From positions 543,501 to 607,500 of the forward strand of contig NZ_RBVZ01000002.1 in the NCBI RefSeq assembly GCF_004000435.1: 64,000 bases of DNA. Reading direction: 5' to 3'. The notes below the pieces were generated by a model. That model saw only the letters and a program-made list of their open reading frames with translations. It made no database searches and was not told where the DNA came from. Origin of the DNA: Alexandriicola marinus (lineage in GTDB: Bacteria; Pseudomonadota; Alphaproteobacteria; Rhodobacterales; Rhodobacteraceae). This document shows, piece by piece, positions 61,516 through 64,000 of this stretch. The translations under genes were made by a program, and so were the position numbers. Numbering within the stretch: the first letter of the stretch is position 1; each line of letters begins with the position of its first letter.

Positions 61516-62256
61516 TCACGGTTCCGGATAGTCATATCCAAGCGCGCGTTCCCGCTCGAGATCCAGACGGTCGAGAATGTAGGCCATGTCCGCGTCTGAG
61601 ATTTGGTCACGCGTCATCTTGGGCCGCCCTTTGAAATTGTTTTTGGGCTGGGCGGCTTGTTCAATCGGGTCGAAGTCGCCGCTGATCGGCAGATCATAGA
61701 ATGTCGAAATCCGTTCGATCACAGCGCGTCGATTCTCCTTCAGATGTTCATATTGAATGAGAGCCAGATTGTTCACGCGATTCTTGAACCCCAGCAGCGA
61801 TGCGAGCTTGAAGTTTCGGAGATGCATCGGGGTTGCGGGAGGTTGTCCGGTAATCGGATGCCGATCCAGCTGAAGATATTGGGGCGGGCAGTCCTCCGGC
61901 ACAGTCGCGTTCGTGCCGTCGCGCCAGTAGTCGTCGTCGTTGTGAGAGGTGACCCCCATGAACGGGCTTCGAATAAACTGTGAAAAGTCGTCAGGCACTT
62001 GTGCGGCATAGGTCGTCCGTGGAACCTGAAAGAGGCTTACGAGCCAATCTATTGGGTCGCGATAGATGCCGGCAATCAGGCTTTCATGTCGGTAGCCGAC
62101 CGCAACTGGAATTCCATGTTTCCAGCCATACTGCGACCTGAACGTGATCTTCAGATTCCTGCGCAGAAATTGGGTGAGAAAATTTGTCCCGGACCCTCGC
62201 TCCCCGAAGACCTGGAAATCCTCGCAACGGATGCCAGGAGCCCGCTGCATGAACAT
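61516..62256 (-). CDS. Sulfotransferase-like P-loop protein
   Basis: A 246-residue protein. The N-terminal FGERGSGTNFLTQFL (Gly18 to Leu26 region) resembles the 5'-phosphosulfate-binding loop of sulfotransferases, and IYRDPIDWLVSLF resembles the 3'-phosphate loop (R-D-P-x-x-x-x-x-S). The late segment QPKNNFKGRPKM is Lys/Asn-rich. It would use PAPS to sulfate a sugar or other acceptor, but the family match is partial. Start at 62256 by a loose AGGAAG upstream; a TTG at 62289 is possible. It stands alone between the rRNA terminator and tRNA-fMet, and its base composition looks lower in GC than that of the rest of the window (by eye). Confidence 0.65.
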   Translation of the reverse strand: MFMQRAPGIRCEDFQVFGERGSGTNFLTQFLRRNLKITFRSQYGWKHGIPVAVGYRHESLIAGIYRDPIDWLVSLFQVPRTTYAAQVPDDFSQFIRSPFMGVTSHNDDDYWRDGTNATVPEDCPPQYLQLDRHPITGQPPATPMHLRNFKLASLLGFKNRVNNLALIQYEHLKENRRAVIERISTFYDLPISGDFDPIEQAAQPKNNFKGRPKMTRDQISDADMAYILDRLDLERERALGYDYPEP

Positions 62257-62506
62257 GCCAGCGTCTTCCTGCCTTACGTTTCTTGTCAATACCGGCTCCG
62301 CTCATCCACATATCGCGGTCAAGACTATACCAACTCAGGCATGTTTGAGAACCGATACGGTCGCATGACGGTCGGCAAACGATAAGAGCCACCTCGTTTC
62401 CAGAGTGGCGTCATTTGATTTGGTCATCGTGTAATGAGCAATGCATTCGTCGTGACGCTCGGCCACGTCTGACTTTGCATTTGGGATGTATCTGTTGGAT
62501 TGGCAC

Positions 62507-62544
62507 AAAAAACGCCTCAGCCTGTCTCGGCTGAGGCGTTTTTT
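62507..62544 (-). terminator. Strong bidirectional terminator after 5S rRNA
   Basis: CGCCTCAGCC and GGCTGAGGCG form a perfect 10-bp stem with a 6-base loop, flanked by six A on one side and six T on the other. It lies about 40 bases after the 5S 3' end and ends the rRNA transcript. The remaining 62257-62506 sequence upstream of the sulfotransferase-like gene holds no other gene that I can support. Confidence 0.9.
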
Positions 62545-62583
62545 AGTGTCATCGTTCAAGAGAACAATCGATGCGTTTTACTA

Positions 62584-62701
62584 GGTTCGGCAGTGACTTA
62601 CTCTCCCACGTCTTAAGACGCAGTACCATCAGCGCAGTGGCACTTAACTGCCGAGTTCGGGATGGGATCGGGTGTTTTGCTCACGCTATTACCACCGAAC
62701 C
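62584..62701 (-). rRNA. rrf: 5S ribosomal RNA
   Basis: About 118 bases. The 5' end GGTTCGG pairs with the 3' CCGAACC to form helix I. Internal landmarks such as CCCGATCCCATCCCGAACTC and the GTGGGAGAGTA segment are characteristic. Ends are estimated from helix I. Confidence 0.95.
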
Positions 62702-62762
62702 GAGAAAAACGCATTCCAAGTCGTACGGATGTACGGCTTTTGGTCCAGTCTAGCTGTTACTG

Positions 62763-64000
<1,238 letters not shown>

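Noticed and set aside
62335..62559. 74-residue - strand reading between 5S and the sulfotransferase-like gene
   Set aside because: It runs through the strong terminator hairpin after 5S and has no Shine-Dalgarno.

Overview
The window looks like the chromosome of a GC-rich marine-type alphaproteobacterium, most likely order Rhodobacterales (Roseobacter/Paracoccaceae side). The grounds are the gene families and their neighbourhoods (scoAB CoA transferase, TAXI-TRAP transporter, hmgA/fahA/maiA cluster, DUF2783 next to an aromatic monooxygenase), an rRNA operon whose distal tRNA is initiator tRNA-fMet, and dense operons in which successive genes share ATGA or TGATG junctions. No phage, insertion sequence or CRISPR array was seen.

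Positions 1-36.3 kb form a large surface-polysaccharide locus. The first block holds the SGNH end of an O-acyltransferase, a GMC oxidoreductase and an SDR on the + strand, then a WecG/TagA-type transferase on the - strand. A + strand run follows: Gfo/Idh/MocA oxidoreductase, NAD-dependent epimerase, GT4, GT2 and a CpsD-type tyrosine kinase. The Wzz/GumC-type chain-length protein converges on the kinase. After the biosynthetic operon described next come a GT4, a very unusual secreted SGNH + glycoside-hydrolase-like + RTX protein, another GT4, a Wzy/O-antigen-ligase-type polymerase, a WcaJ/ExoY-type priming transferase and rmlD-rmlB. This is a Wzx/Wzy-type export pathway. Wza, rmlA and rmlC are not in the window.

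The most interesting region is 11.0-26.0 kb: one - strand operon reading GT2 -> Wzx flippase -> type I PKS (KS-AT-KR-DH-ACP-TE, 2134 aa) -> GT2 -> NRPS (formyltransferase, half condensation domain, adenylation domain split by a luciferase-like monooxygenase, PCP; 1544 aa) -> phosphopantetheinyl transferase. Most genes overlap by a few bases. The adenylation code reads close to the glycine code. The assembly line is therefore predicted to make a small formylated-glycine plus one-acetate acyl group. Because its genes are woven between glycosyltransferases and the flippase, I suggest it makes an acyl decoration of the polysaccharide or a glycosylated acyl-amino product. This is a hypothesis; the sequence shows only the domains and the operon structure.

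Positions 36.4-42.6 kb hold modABC (molybdate uptake), scoAB (3-oxoacid CoA transferase), mobA with an unassigned coupled partner, and a TusA-like protein. Positions 42.1-51.3 kb are an aromatic catabolism island. A - strand operon runs hmgA, an overlooked 54-aa membrane protein, fahA, an MBL-fold protein, an FAD monooxygenase, a DUF2783 protein and a TusA-like protein. The divergent hmgR-type MarR gene and maiA face it across a clear palindromic operator. OsmC, hpaI, hpaF and hpaR follow.

Positions 51.3-61.1 kb carry a TAXI-TRAP transporter with a DUF3237 protein, a sulfatase/phosphonate monoester hydrolase-type enzyme, and an iron-ADH / ALDH / glutamine-synthetase-like cassette that may degrade an amino alcohol through gamma-glutamylation. 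The window ends in an rRNA operon on the - strand (23S partial, 5S). The expected distal tRNA-fMet lies about 1.15 kb beyond 5S, separated from it by a strong terminator and a sulfotransferase-like gene.
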